Origin: Aphis gossypii
Lineage: Eukaryota; Arthropoda; Insecta; Hemiptera; Aphididae
DNA length: 64,000 nt
Assembly: GCF_020184175.1 (NCBI RefSeq)
Contig: NC_065532.1
Span: 5,208,001 to 5,272,000, forward strand
Direction: 5' to 3'
Each line of letters starts with the position of its first letter. The first letter of the stretch is position 1. Made by a program: the position numbers and the translations under genes. The notes beneath the pieces are model-generated. The model was not told the origin of the DNA and made no database searches. It was given only the letters and a program-made list of their open reading frames with translations. Below are positions 49,411 to 62,800 of this stretch, one piece after another.

Positions 49411-51892
49411 CATAATAATATATTATTACTTTACTGTTTTACACCGTTCGGAGAGACAAACATGGGGTATTATGTGGTAATAACACAGTGGTATTAATAC
49501 TCTGTTGCGATCGTTGTGTGTTGTGTGTGGTTATTATATCTATTACGTACCAAAATCCATCACAAATATTACGTATCATAATATAGGCCCATCGTAACGA
49601 TAACCACCGACGAAAAATCTCCGCGTGGCGCGCTGCCCAATCAACATGATATTTCACCTGTGATAAAATAATATGTTTACACAATACATCAGGCACACGT
49701 GTGTAGTAGGTAACTACAACGACGTTTAAGTTGTATATAGTGCTCACTGATCAATATATAATAATCGTAAAATGATATTATTATGTAAACGTTTATGAGT
49801 TATAACGATTATAATAATATACATTATGCGTATGTAGAACCAGCGCAGTGGTTGAACAGTGGTAAAAACCGTTGCAAGAGGGGAGAAAGAGACTATATTA
49901 TACGACCGGGGTCATTGAAACGTAAGAAACATTCTGTTTTTCAATTTTCTGGGTATTTTTATTTAAATCTCATCATTGTTGAATCGAATACTTTTCATTC
50001 TGTTATTTTGAAGGTTTTAAAATATCTGTTCTATATAGTTGATAAATGAAGGTATTATATTTTATGCTTACTCAGGTTACTCTAGTTATTTATGAAATCT
50101 TTTTTAACCACGAAAATCCTTTGTTTTAAAAATTTCAATCTAATCTAACCTATGAACTGTTTAGTTTATTGAATAAGCCATATAGATATTATTGGAATAG
50201 TAAAATAACTAACACGATCAATATTTTAGATCTTTTGAATAAAATAAACGGTATTGTTGAAGTACATCGAATTTTACGATTTCCAAACACTTTAATTTAA
50301 AAGAGTGTATTGTTTTAAATAAACGAATTTAAAGTGGTTGGGAATTAACTGAGCTATTACCTGTCAAGATATATGCATAGTCTTATCTTTGTCTTTTATA
50401 GCTAAGTAGGTATATATTATAGTCTTTAGTACTTATTACCTATTTCTTACTGTTCCGAAATAATCTACTTAACTACAGTGGCATAGACAGTCACTGAACA
50501 ACTACTATAATTGTTTAAGTTTTTACTTTTTTAAATGATAACAATACAATATACTTTTTTAATACCATGTTCTGAAATATAATGTTACTCGGAGTATTTC
50601 GATATTTAACATTACCTATTACCTATTTAAAGTTTAGATGAGTCGAGTGTGAACCAACATTTTGCGGTACGCCCTAATAGGCAGTATTCAACTTCTCAAA
50701 TCTTTAAATATTTATAAATTGACTTATAAACTATAAAGGCGTAAACTTTTGGTCCAAAATTATATTATATTTATGTATCAAAGTACACCGAAAATATTCT
50801 GCTTTACTTAATAAAGGATTAAAAATAAATATTGTTATTAAAAATAGTAAGAAATTTAAAATTATAAAGATAAAAATACTAAGCTTACTGCTTATGTACC
50901 TGTATTTTTATTTTTTTATGTGCTACTTATAAGAACAATATTTATACTAGATTTTATATTAAATATTTAAGCTTTTTGAATTAAAGTTTCAATTAGTAGC
51001 TTAAATTTAGTCAAAGTATTTTTAAATTTCATTAAGTATAGAAAATTATAATTTAAGTAATAATGCAATATTTCATATTTCTATAAGATTAATACTTTAA
51101 AATTAATACAAATTATATTGTATAATAGGCGCCTAGTGTCATAGTGTATCTCGTTATCGAAAAATTACTGTACCTATGTATTTTATATGAATAATGCAAT
51201 GATAAAATAAATCATTATGCATATTCGTATAATGATGAAAAAAATAAATTAAAAATTCTGAAAGCATTAAATGATCTAATTTTTTTGGTAACCAAAGTAA
51301 AACATTAATATTTTAATAATATTTCAATTTTAACTAATGTTTGTTAAATGTCCGATTATTTTAAAAAGCACTGAGAAATGTCCAAGTACCTATAAATTTG
51401 ATCTAATATGATACTCAAAAATAATAGAAGTTGATGATTGAATTTTTTTTCATTCAAAAAAGTGTTCAAAAATAAAACCACATACTATTACACAATAAAA
51501 TAAATTGATCTATTTTTTTCATTTATTTAATATAAACATAAGTATATTATAGCGCTACTAAATTAAATAATAATAATAATTTATTCACGGTGCAGTACTT
51601 TTTAAATATGTTAAGAAAATACATCATTTAGTGTTTATAGTTAGTTAGTAATTTATACTTTTACAGCTATATTGTATGATGTAACGCATCATAAAACTAG
51701 ATTTAATCTAGAAATAATTATGACTAAAATCGATTAAATAATATCAATTGTTGTTAATGCTGTTAATTAGTAGGTACAGATAAAATTGAATATAACAAAC
51801 ACGTGTAGTCTGTAATAATAGAAACTAGAAAATTATTATTGAATAAAATATATATTAAATAAAGATATTCTAATATTTTCTAAAAAAAAAAA

Positions 51893-53450
51893 AAGATGTG
51901 GTCTACTCTGAAGAAGTGCAGTAACTCCAAAAAACAAATTGTTCATGTTAAATAGTTATGCGCATTATAATAAATGTATATTATTTGGTACTTATTGTCT
52001 TAATAATATGCGGTTAAAATTATATTTCAATAACCTCTTAAAAAGATGTCTAACACGCATATACATTATACATGGTGATTCTTTTATCAAGCAACACTCA
52101 TTATTTAAAAAAGTATTAACTTTTTTCAAAATTTAAGATCCATAGTGTTCTAGAATTGTAGAACTTTTCCATATTCTCACCCTTATATTTTATTAGGTAA
52201 ACTACTATTAACTTTTGATTTTCAAATGACAACCTATACTTAATATTTCATAAATGAATAAGACTATATTTTTATGAATTATCACATTAAAATTTTTATT
52301 TTTCGTTTATCCGTTGATGAGATATAGCTCTTCAAAGTTAGGTAGTATTGGAAAGTCATTGTGTGTAAATGTGTTATAACTCAATAGTATTTATAATAGT
52401 AATATTAGTCCATTTAATTATAATTATATGACAATTGACTTCAAGGCCGTAGCCAGAAAAATATTTTGGGGAGGGTTAATGTATAAATATGTAATATTAT
52501 GTAATAAAATATGAAATTATAACTATTCAGTATTATTTCAAAAAAAATTTCGGGGGGTTGAACCCTAAGCCCCCTCCCTGGCTATGGCCTTGATTAACTA
52601 AAAGATATGAAAGGTAATAACAGGTACAAATATTACCATTCTTCGCTATAAAATGAGGTCGACGATATCAAATTCATTACTATTATAGCTACTAGACTTA
52701 ATAAATAAAAATCCCAGTTCTGACTAGTTAGTACTGATGTACCTATAACACCTAAAACCTTTCTTAAGCCAACCAACTTTGAGCAGCTATAATTTGCCTA
52801 CAGATCAACCAACATTTTAACGTGAAAATTCATGAAAAAAATGCTTAATTAATTTAATGCAATTATTGATATAGGTTGCCATTTAAAAATCAAAAGTTGA
52901 TAGTTTTTTTACTATTAAATATAAGAATATAAGAAAGAAGAAAATTAAAATTTTATACAGTTCTAGAATAACATATATATCTAAAAATTTGAAAAAAAAA
53001 TCTAAACTTTTTGAAATAATAAGTATTGTTTGATAAAAAAAAAATCACCCTATCTAAAATATAACATAGCAAATTTTACTCTTTTTAATACTAGGATAAT
53101 TATATTTAACCTACTTCAAAGAAAAATGGTTTTCGTAATTATTAAGAAAAATACTGAATATGTTTTACTTTTGACCATTCAAAGGAACAACCATAGATTC
53201 ACAAGCATTTTATGAAATTTCAAGTTACAACAGTTATTTGTTTTTGAACTACACCAAATAAATTCGATTTTGTCATATATAGAATTCGAGTATAGAAATT
53301 CTCGTTTTTGACTATTATTTTTCTTTTAGAAATACCAATTACTAGGTTTAAATTTTACTAAAAGCCACAATAGAAATTGAATATTGAAGTACTTTTTTTA
53401 CTTTGTATCCGAGATGGCGAAATGCCTAGATTCCAGACTACTGCACTTCT
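51893..53450. repeat. 1.56-kb foldback element
   Basis: The left arm (about 51893-52350) and right arm (about 52765-53450) are reverse complements along most of their length. Matching landmarks from outside inward: AGAAGTGCAGTA / TACTGCACTTCT; GGTTAAA-TAT-AT; GGTGATT...TTTTATCAA; TTCTAGAA; ACTTTTGATTTT / AAAATCAAAAGT; CAACCTATA / TATAGGTTG; TTCAAAGTTAGG / CCAACTTTGA. The loop holds a hAT-type MITE (52442-52592). No transposase frame was seen. Arms have diverged by substitutions and indels, so the element is old or assembled by rearrangement. Confidence 0.65.
52442..52592. mobile_element. hAT-type MITE in the foldback loop
   Basis: 151 bp with 15-base terminal inverted repeats, CAAGGCCGTAGCCAG and the reverse complement of CTGGCTATGGCCTTG (14 of 15 identical). 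Subterminal GGGGAGGG and CCCCCTCCC tracts are present. Flanking 8-mers ATTGACTT and ATTAACTA agree at 6 of 8, a decayed hAT-style target duplication. Confidence 0.65.
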
Positions 53451-55969
53451 TTATAGCAGGAAAAAATGATCATTTATTATGAAAAAATAAAAATTATGAA
53501 AAATTTTCACTACCAATTTATGTTCTTAATAATATAAGTTATTATAGATGTTATCATTCAATTATAATAATTATTACGGTAATATGAAACATACTTGATA
53601 AAATATTTCCATGTTAATAATTCTTGTCCTTGTATATTGTAATTTTTGCTGGTGTGCATTATTTATTCTCATTGTTAACAAAATCAATTGTTTTAATTTC
53701 ATATCAAATTCTGTCCAATTACAGCTATATAACATGAATATTACAGAATCTTTCTAAAAAAATTATGTAGAGTAATTCATAAACTTTTTAATGCATCTTA
53801 GATATTATAGTATATATAAATTATAAATATAGGAGAAATGAGAATTACAATTTACAATACCAACTAAAAATATCATGCGATACTACATTTAAATCATTTT
53901 TTTAATATTTCTTAGAAATGCAATATGTTATGCAAAAATTATTTTATATATTTATTATATTTTATTATTGTTTTATAATATTTGATGCACAGGTGCATTT
54001 TTTATTAGGTACTAATAGACTATTGTGGACTAATTATTGATAAGTACTAAGAAATCATTCAGGTTTTATAATTTTTTTTCTATCCTTAATAATTAAGTGA
54101 TACATTTTACAGAAAAATACGTAGTTTAAAAAATTTTATTCATTATAGGACTAGTGACATAGATGAACTTTTTATTTACGGATATATCAATATAATCAGT
54201 TCATTTTTTTTATATAAATAGCTCTCTTTCTATGGATCATAGCTATACTACGTCTTATTTATAACTAAGTAGGTTTGTTCTATAATAGGTATTCCAAAAA
54301 AATAAACAACGTTTTACCACAAAAATAGTACACAAGTACCTACTATAGTTTAATAATAGTTTCAAATGCTTAAAAAAAATACGGTAAATGCAATCTAGGC
54401 ATTTCTAAATAATTTAAAAATATACAGTCATCATTTCCACGTCTAGAGGTAGAAGTATAGGCCAATCGACTAGTAATTTAGCTAAAAATTAAAACCATAA
54501 AATTCTACAGGAAAACTCATCAAAAAAATTTCTAAACACTGTTTGAGAATTGGATTGCATAAAAAAAAATTCAACTAAATGTTAATGATGAAATTGTTTA
54601 GGTTTTGTTTCTCAAATTAATTATCGTAAATAATGTCGAACAAGTAAACTGCAAAGTCTAAAAAAACATCATAAAAACAAAAAATTAACTACAGCCGATT
54701 ATGTTGATAGTTGTTTATTATTAATTATGTAAACTATTTAATAGGTAGTCAATTTTTAATTTTAATAGGTAGTTATATTTTATTTTCTTAATAAATATAC
54801 ATTTAAAATTACTATAGAAAATATATAACCGATCACATTAGTACATTACGTTAATATGGCCCTGCATATTATGATTATTATTTTGATACACGCTTATATA
54901 ATATATTTTAGTTTGTATCTATTAAGATTTTAAGTAGGAACAAGTACCTATTCAATTATTTTAACAATAAAGACCTACCGTACTGTACGTGATCTTCGCA
55001 TGATAGTCATTTCTTGGACATATTTTAAAACAATAAGAGTAAGGTAAGTACTTTTGATAACCAATATTATTATTAATATTTTGTGAATCATAGTAAAGTA
55101 CATACTTTATTAATATCAATGGCATTCCACCATGGGTTCAATGACCGTAATATAAGCTTTAAATGATAAAGCTATAGTACACATACGATAATATTATAGA
55201 TACACACAGTACATTTTATAATATTAAGTTCTGGTGATATAATACTTTTAATAATAAGTAGTCAATTATTTGATCAGTACTTGTGATTCAAATTATTTTT
55301 GAAAATTATCAACGTCAAAAACTATGGAATTTATATACTAAAACTAGTCAGAATTAAAACATTTTAATTTCGTTTTAACCAATAAGTAAGGCTCGGAACT
55401 TAATACTCTTAAAAAGTACTTAATATGTTTGGATTTATGCACTTAAAAATATGCACTTATTTTTTAAAATAAAGATTTTATGAAATTATGAAAAGTTAAT
55501 TATTACAGAGTTAATATCCTTAAGAGAGTTGAATACGTTTGATCTAGCTTTATAGTTATACTCTTAAAGTTACAAAAAAAGAGAGTATACCTAATATAAC
55601 TAACTAAATTTATACATTTTTGAAACATAATTTCTAAAATAGCTTAAATAATAAATAAATTAAATTAAAGATTATACTTGAATAAACTTATTCTTATAAT
55701 ATTATAACTATTATAAACTAGATATATAATATTATATGTATAAATATAACGTAGCAAATTTGAGAACGATAAACCATAATATAAATATTGTTGGTTAACA
55801 CCAAAAATATGAATATTAAGATCTATCAAAATGTATGTATAGGTACATAAATTTTCAATTTATTAATGTCTTAATCATCAAGTATACTCTAAACAATTGT
55901 AAAATTAAGAAATATAAAACAAAAAAAAAAGGTAAATAAATGTGTGTTCTGCTCAGCTGTACATTAGGC

Positions 55970-56400
55970 ATTTCGATTGGGTCACTATTATAGGTGTGTC
56001 AAATTTGAATTCAATGATATATCTGAATTAAATTTTTACTCAGTGAATGATCTTTTATCGATATTCATAGAAAAAAAAATTGAAAATTTCAAATAATTAT
56101 GTAAATATTCAAAGTATTTTGAAAATTTGATTGTATATAGGAAATAACAACCTAACTTGATTTGATCAAAAATTAGATTAGCGTAAAAATTCCCGTTTTC
56201 TCCTCATTAAGTTTTGGATTTTTCCGATTATAAAAATTAATATAGGGAACTTTTAATCTCTTTTCAACATTTTCTATGCAAAACCAGCCTCAAAATTGAA
56301 AATCGAAGTATTTTATCGACTACTAATCGTATACACATTCACAAAAAAAAACACTACATTGTAAAATCAATACATATTTCACTCCGCTCAGAATCTAAAA
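55970..56400 (-). repeat. Dispersed repeat, reverse orientation
   Basis: Read on the - strand this gives GATTCTGAGCGGAG, TGTATTGATTTTACAAT and further in GGGAATTTTTACGC and TTTTCAAAATACTTTGA. These are the same landmarks as the copy at about 32820-33060 and, for the first part, at 18740-18860. It is non-coding. Its ends are not defined by terminal repeats that I can see. Confidence 0.45.
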
Positions 56401-56703
56401 TCACAAAATAAGCGTTATAAACTTTTAATTTTTTTTTGGTTGTTTGTTTAAACTAAATTCTAGTCCACTTGGCAATATATATTCTAATATAGCCCAACAA
56501 AAACATGCAAAATATGTAACAACTTTCCAGTTTTATTCATGAGATTTTAATTCAGTGTATAGTATTGTTGGAACTTCAAATTTTATACCGAGTATTTCTA
56601 AATTAGAAAAGTAGCTAACGGCAGCCAGAAGGGCCACTCCTTCCCCCCTTCCCTCTCATCGGTCGTGTTTTTTTACAGACTATAACAGTACATTTATTGA
56701 CAA

Positions 56704-56850
56704 CAACGGCGGGCGCAGGGGGGGGGGGTCAAACTCCTTCCGAAATGAATGGATAATTAATTTCAAACGTAGTTATTCTCAATTATGAACCTTCAAAAAT
56801 TCTAATTTTTTCAACCCCCCCCTCCAAATTTTTTCCTGCTTCTGCCTCTG
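56704..56850. mobile_element. hAT-type MITE with perfect 8-bp target duplication
   Basis: 147 bp starting CAACGGCGGGCGCAGG and ending CCTGCTTCTGCCTCTG, imperfect inverted repeats (11 of 16). A poly-G tract near the left end pairs with a poly-C tract near the right. ATTGACAA lies directly on both sides (56696-56703 and 56851-56858), a perfect 8-bp duplication diagnostic of hAT-class insertion. No coding frame. Confidence 0.8.
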
Positions 56851-56920
56851 ATTGACAAGTATGTAAGTAGATACATCAGTATACCTATGATAATATAAAT
56901 ATAATATGATATATAATTAA

Positions 56921-57542
56921 CAAGGGCAGCTCGTGGTGTTCAGAGTGGGTGGTATGCAAGTGCAATTCTTATAAAAGTTTATTAGAAAAATAAATTAAAT
57001 CTATCTAAAATATTATTATGGTTCGATATAAATATATTGAAATATTTATACCCCAAGTTTAAGAAAATAATTTATATACCTACGAACATAATATCTAATA
57101 ATATGCGTTAATTGTATTAATTAACAAAAAAAATTATACATGAAATCAATTCGTCGAAATACGATTGACTTATTTAAATTATAACCGATATGGAGCGCCG
57201 CGTGTGCAGCGATTGCTGCACACCACGGTCTCATTAATTTTTGCCAACCCCCCACTCAATGACATAATACGTTTACACTGACAAACGGTGTTCTGAATGA
57301 GCTGCACACCAAATTATGTGTATTTATTATAACTTAAATAAATTATAGGAGTAATATCATATTCGGGTATATAAGCAAACATAATCTTTTTTGATTAATA
57401 CAATATTATACAATAAATATTATATTTAAGCTTAAATGATATAAAAATTGTGTTAAAAATTAAAAATATATTTTTACTATTTTATCTGTATTAATTTATG
57501 TGGTGTACGCACACCAGCACACCTAGGCACGAGCCACCACTG
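56921..57542. mobile_element. hAT-type element with perfect 8-bp target duplication
   Basis: 622 bp starting CAAGGGCAGCTCGTG and ending CACGAGCCACCACTG, inverted repeats agreeing at 11 of 15 around GCTCGTG. ATAATTAA flanks it on both sides (56913-56920 and 57543-57550). The internal sequence has GC-rich islands (for example TGTGCAGCGATTGCTGCACA near 57202) and GTGTACGCACACCAG near the right end, but no transposase frame. It is a non-autonomous derivative. It lies 70 bp from another hAT insertion. Confidence 0.85.
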
Positions 57543-59459
57543 ATAATTAATATATGGTGATAAAAATAGTGTATTGATATAAATTGTATTTATTATCTAT
57601 AGCTTTGGTTGGAAGATTACAAACATAAGCTACCGTTCATGTTGATCGCGACAATGCAAGCCGTCCAAGTTGAATGGACGATAATATACGATATTTTATA
57701 CTACTGCTGTACAATTTTCAATAGTAAAAAACATATTTAAGAGATACAATGAATGAATAAAGATTGAATGGTTTAGCCCTAGCTTCTATAAATAAATACG
57801 AATTAAAATATGATAATGTAGAAAAATCAATATCGATTGCTTTTGTTAAAAAAAAATTCCTAGGAGAATGAAAGTTTTAGATTGAACTTTAACGCAGTTA
57901 TAATATAATATTATAATGTATTATATGTAAGTATACCTTATTGTACGAAAATTTAAGATACTCCTTAAGTTGTTTGTAATAAATTATTACAAATAAAAAG
58001 TTATTAATACCTTATTCATTTAAGTACGATATATTTAATTTTATCTCTGATCATAAGTATAATATGTAAAAAAATTACCTTTTATCTATAGTAAAACTGT
58101 ACAAATTTAATTTAGTAACGTATTTTTATTACACACCTCCTTTTAGACATCTTGACTACGCTATTATTTATAACTACTTTAGGAATAAAAAATGTACTAC
58201 TTTTATCATAGCTATAATATTATATCTTTAGGCTTTGTTGATATTATAAAATTATTAATAACACATTAGGTAAAGATTATTAAAAAAATACATAACAAAT
58301 TATAAAATAATTCCAACCAACTTATATGAAGCAAGTAGAGAACCCTCAATGAACTATCCTATGTTATGTTATAACAAAATATAATGTGTAAAAAATTATA
58401 AAAACCAATATTATTAGTATTATACAGTATACATATATTAAGTATGTGAAAAAATGTATATTAGTATACTATGTGCTGAAATTCCTGTTTTATAAGTAAA
58501 TATATTATGCTTTATTTTTCTTTATTTGAAAAAAAAAATTATAATTTATAAAAACTACTTAAATAAAGTATTATTTATTATCATTATTTTTTTAATTTGT
58601 AAGATTGTATAATCAATGATATACTATAATATTATATATTATTGTATAATGAATCGTTAACTAAAGCAATTGGTCTATTTAAAATATTTATACATAAATC
58701 TACAATATCCTTGCTTATCGAATATGGAATATAGTCATTTAATCTAACCCGTAGCCAAAACTAAGTATAAAAAATGTAATTTTTTTAAACACCGTTTTTA
58801 AATCAAAACTTATAACTTTCAATACGCTATAAATATACTACATGATTCAATATATAATAATGGTAGATAGTATACATATACGTTTACGTTTCTTAAACGT
58901 TTTATATGTAAACCGACGTGTTCTAAATAATATATGTTTTAACACATTTCGAAAATCGTTACTCTCAATTCCTTTTGGTAAGCATTCTTATTATCTGTAT
59001 ATCGACCATATTAATAAGTACCACTGTTTATTATCATTTATCATACACCGTTATATCAATATAATAGTTGAGTCGAATTAGATAGTCTGAGACGCGTGAA
59101 AAAACAAAAACAAAAATCAAATATCAAAACACTTATTATAAATATCTATCACGTTATTTTCCACGATCTGTTATCCGCGTGTTAAAGAGTTCAACGACCG
59201 CGATTTTAGCATAAAACGATAAGGTCGTATTATAATACCGGTAAATCGTAAATTCATAACACAACAAATATATATTTTATATATAGCAAAATACTCGAAC
59301 TTTAAGTGTTGGAATAGAATACGTAGTTGGCAAATCGCAACAATATTTCGTATTGTGCACTCTTATCGCCACCTGAAGTGTTATACTACACAGAAGTACC
59401 TGTGTACACTATAATATGTAATTGGTATACATATTTCAGCTTCAAAAACATGATTAATG

Positions 59460-59818
59460 TGATAGATTAACAGCGCCGGCGATGATGGCAATTTCTAATA
59501 TTAACAGACGCGCTCGACTGGTTTAAAAACGGCGCCCTCGTACGATTCGCACACCACTGAGCCGATGGCACCGTGCCGCTAACCACTACTACACGACGTC
59601 ATCATCGTACGCACGCATCGACCGCAACCGGAAATATTCGACATTAAATTTATCGTATTATAAACAAATATAAATACCTGTAACTTCCGACCATCGTCGC
59701 TGTGATTGAATTTGATTTTTTTTAAATTTCACACGGGAAATCGCCAACGCCGCACACGTTTCCGGGAATAGACAATAATATTTTATTATAATATAACGAG
59801 TACGAACCCATCGGAAAA
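59460..59818 (+). promoter_or_regulatory. UGT promoter and 5' UTR region
   Basis: Composition shifts from AT-rich to CpG-containing sequence here, directly upstream of the UGT start codon. A CRE-like CGACGTCAT lies at 59595-59603, and CpG-rich GTACGCACGCATCGACCG follows. The transcription start and any 5' UTR intron cannot be fixed from sequence alone. Confidence 0.4.
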
Positions 59819-62800
59819 ATGCTATCGGTATCGGGCGCTTCTGCGACGACATTGGTGACGGTCCTGGCCATGACCGCGGGAGGATTTCCGGGTCCCGTTC
59901 CCGCGAGATGCGCGAGGATATTGGCCGTGGAGACGGTGGGCGGCCGGAGCCACTGGAATTTCATGAGCGGCATTATCGGGGCACTGGTAGACAACGGGCA
60001 CGCAGTCACCGCATTCACGCCATTCTTGGACGGCGACCGGGCCAATTACACGGAAGTGGACATATCCACCGGGTTTCCGGTGGGCCTGGACCTGGACATA
60101 GTCGGCCTTCTGGACCACTTCCGCAACCCGTTTTGGACGTACGGCGCGTACGTAGAGATGGGTCGGTCGCAGTGCGACGCCATCTACAGCCACGCGGAAA
60201 TGAAACGACTTCTCCGCGACTCGACGGGCTTCGACGCGGTCATCATCGAATCGTTTTGGTCCGAGTGCATGTCGTACGTAGCCGCCCGGCTCGGTTTGCC
60301 GCTCATCTACGTTACACCGCTGCCGGTGGTGGCGTTCTTGGAGCGCACCATCACCGGTCACGTGTCCAACCCAGCGGTCGTTTCCAACCTGATGACCGGG
60401 CACGCCGTACCCGCGACGTTCGGGCAGAGGCTGACCAACGCGGCGCTACAGGTGTACGGATCGGCCGTGCAACGGTACAAGGAGTTCCAGCTCAGGTACA
60501 CCGGACCTCCGAAGGAGTACGACCTGGTCGATCCCGTCCCGCCGTCCCTGGTGTTCGTCAACAGGCATTTCATTAGCGACGCCCCTAGTCCGGTGCCCAG
60601 AAACGTCATCGACGTGGGTGGAATCCATCTGAAGGCGGCCAAGGTTTTGCCAAAAGTGAGTATATTGACGTTTGTTGTTATTTTATTCCGTGATCGCAGT
60701 AGAAAATATATTATATTATCGTATGGGTATTACAAAAAAATCGGCCAACGACCGTCGTAATTTATTATTAATAGTATAATTTTTTTCACGGGCTTGGGTC
60801 TTTTACGTTCTAAGTATAAATATATCCTAATCAATAAGAGATTTCAGTCTTTGGTACGCACAGTTTGTTAATCTATTGCATCTTTTGAACCGCAATTAAC
60901 TGCGGAGTACTGGTCAAAAAAATTATTTGAATTTTTCAAAATTGTCATAAAAATCAAAATTTAGCGCTCGCTCGCACTTATTATAGTTTCGACAAGTCAT
61001 AAAGTATCGTTGTATTATAATAAATTGATGTAAATATTATTTGCTTGTTGATTCTAAAGATTTATTATTTCTATAAATAATAGTCTTACTGTTTAAAACG
61101 ATACGTCATACGTATATAAAAGTTCAACTGTATTTATAATATATAATTAGTATAGTGAGATTAAAAATAAAAACAACTTTAAAAATACAGAGATGAACTT
61201 ATGTTTCATCTTCTATTTACCTACCTACTTCTACTTCGATACAAACATAGGTACACTAATGGTCATTAGTCAATAGTTTAAATAATAATTAATAGTATAG
61301 TTTATAGATGTAACTATCACTAACTTATATTTTTGAATTACTTTTTTTTTATTCTACTGTATGCCTTTAGCTTTGATTGTAAATTTTTAATAATGAAGTA
61401 TCTTTTCATTCAAAATATTATTTAAACAAATTATTAACAGCGGGCAACTTCTTATTCACGCCACTATTACGCCCCTTACTACAATATAATATCATCATAA
61501 TTACTAATAATGTAGACTTTATTTTGTTTACCATTGTTAATAAATAAATATTATTTCGTGACTACAGGATGTATTAGAATTTATCGAACAATCACCTCAT
61601 GGAGTAATTTATTTTACATTTGGTTCTACCGTAAAAATGTCTACGATACCGGAAAGCGTAAAAAAAGGATTAATAAAAGCGCTCGCTCGTGTTCCTCAAA
61701 GAGTGTTATTGAAATACGAAGACGAAATGGACGACAAACCGGAAAATATGATGATGAAACAATGGCTTCCCCAACGTGATATACTTTGTAAATAATAAAA
61801 CATATAGTATCATTCTTACATCACGTCAACTCAAATTGCCAAACTTACAATAAATAAATGGTTTGATACCTGTTTAAATATGATAAAACTTTGTTGCAGT
61901 GCACCCCAATGTGAAACTATTCATCAGTCACGGAGGTATATCTGGGCTATACGAAACCGTGGATGCTGGTGTTCCAGTTCTTGGATTTCCTTTAATCGGT
62001 GACCAGGCGAGAAACATTGACAACCTGGTCAATGCCGGAATGGCTATTTCTATGGACCTGCTGTCCATCACTGAAGATTCATTTTTGAAAAACGTCTTGG
62101 AACTGCTCAACAACAAAAAGTAAGTTAAAAACTATGAGTGGAAAAAAATATTGATAAAACGTCCACGATTTATTAAATTTACGAACCCCTGCGGGTTTCT
62201 GTAATAATAATAATAAAATAAACACCAGAATTAAATGCAAAAAAAGAGAAGTGGGTAACCAGCGCTTTACTGATTAAATCATTGTAGTGTATGTTTTTTA
62301 ATAAATTCAACGATATATCATTCTCTTGAACACAAAAAACGATTCTGAGAGAAGACATTTTGCCAACCATGGGCGTCCATTGGGGAGGGCAAAATAGGGC
62401 ACTTGCCCCCCCTGGATAAAAAATATTAAAAACGTGTAGCTTAATAAATATTAACATAATACTATAATAGTATTATTATCTTTATTACCTTACACTTGAG
62501 AATTATTTTATTTTGATCCCCCCCCCCCTAAAATGTTACCTATGAGCACCTATACTGCCAGCCTAGGTACCTTATTACTGATAACTACATTTCATAATAT
62601 GTTTTTTGATATTACTATTATTACTCGTATTATTATTTATTATTATTTATTTTGTTATTTATTCTACTATGAGTATATTAAGTACTGACGTACTGTAATA
62701 GATTGATGTTTTTAACTGAAAACTTTGCATTCATTTTACGATTAATTTCTAATTATTATTACAGTATATAATACACTTATATCATTTGTTGTGATTATTA

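Larger units (their letters stand above)
49411..59460. other. Repeat-rich intergenic region
   Basis: No gene could be supported across 10 kb. 49440-49930 is moderately GC-richer than what follows and may hold SDR-B upstream regulatory DNA. Open frames at 49439-49747 (-) and 49795-50049 (+) have no recognisable motif or splice context. The rest is AT-rich with several mobile elements listed separately. Confidence 0.6.

Noticed and set aside
49795..50049. 84-codon + strand frame upstream of SDR-B
   Set aside because: No recognisable motif, no splice evidence; could be chance in a slightly GC-richer stretch.
59822..60403. 193-codon open frame on the - strand and a 222-codon frame at 59908-60576 (+)
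   Set aside because: Both are shadows of the GC-rich UGT exon 1; low stop-codon frequency follows from composition, and neither has a recognisable domain.
59819..60655. Horizontal transfer as the source of the GC-rich UGT exon 1
   Set aside because: The protein is a normal animal UGT with eukaryotic introns, signal peptide and ER anchor; composition alone does not support transfer.
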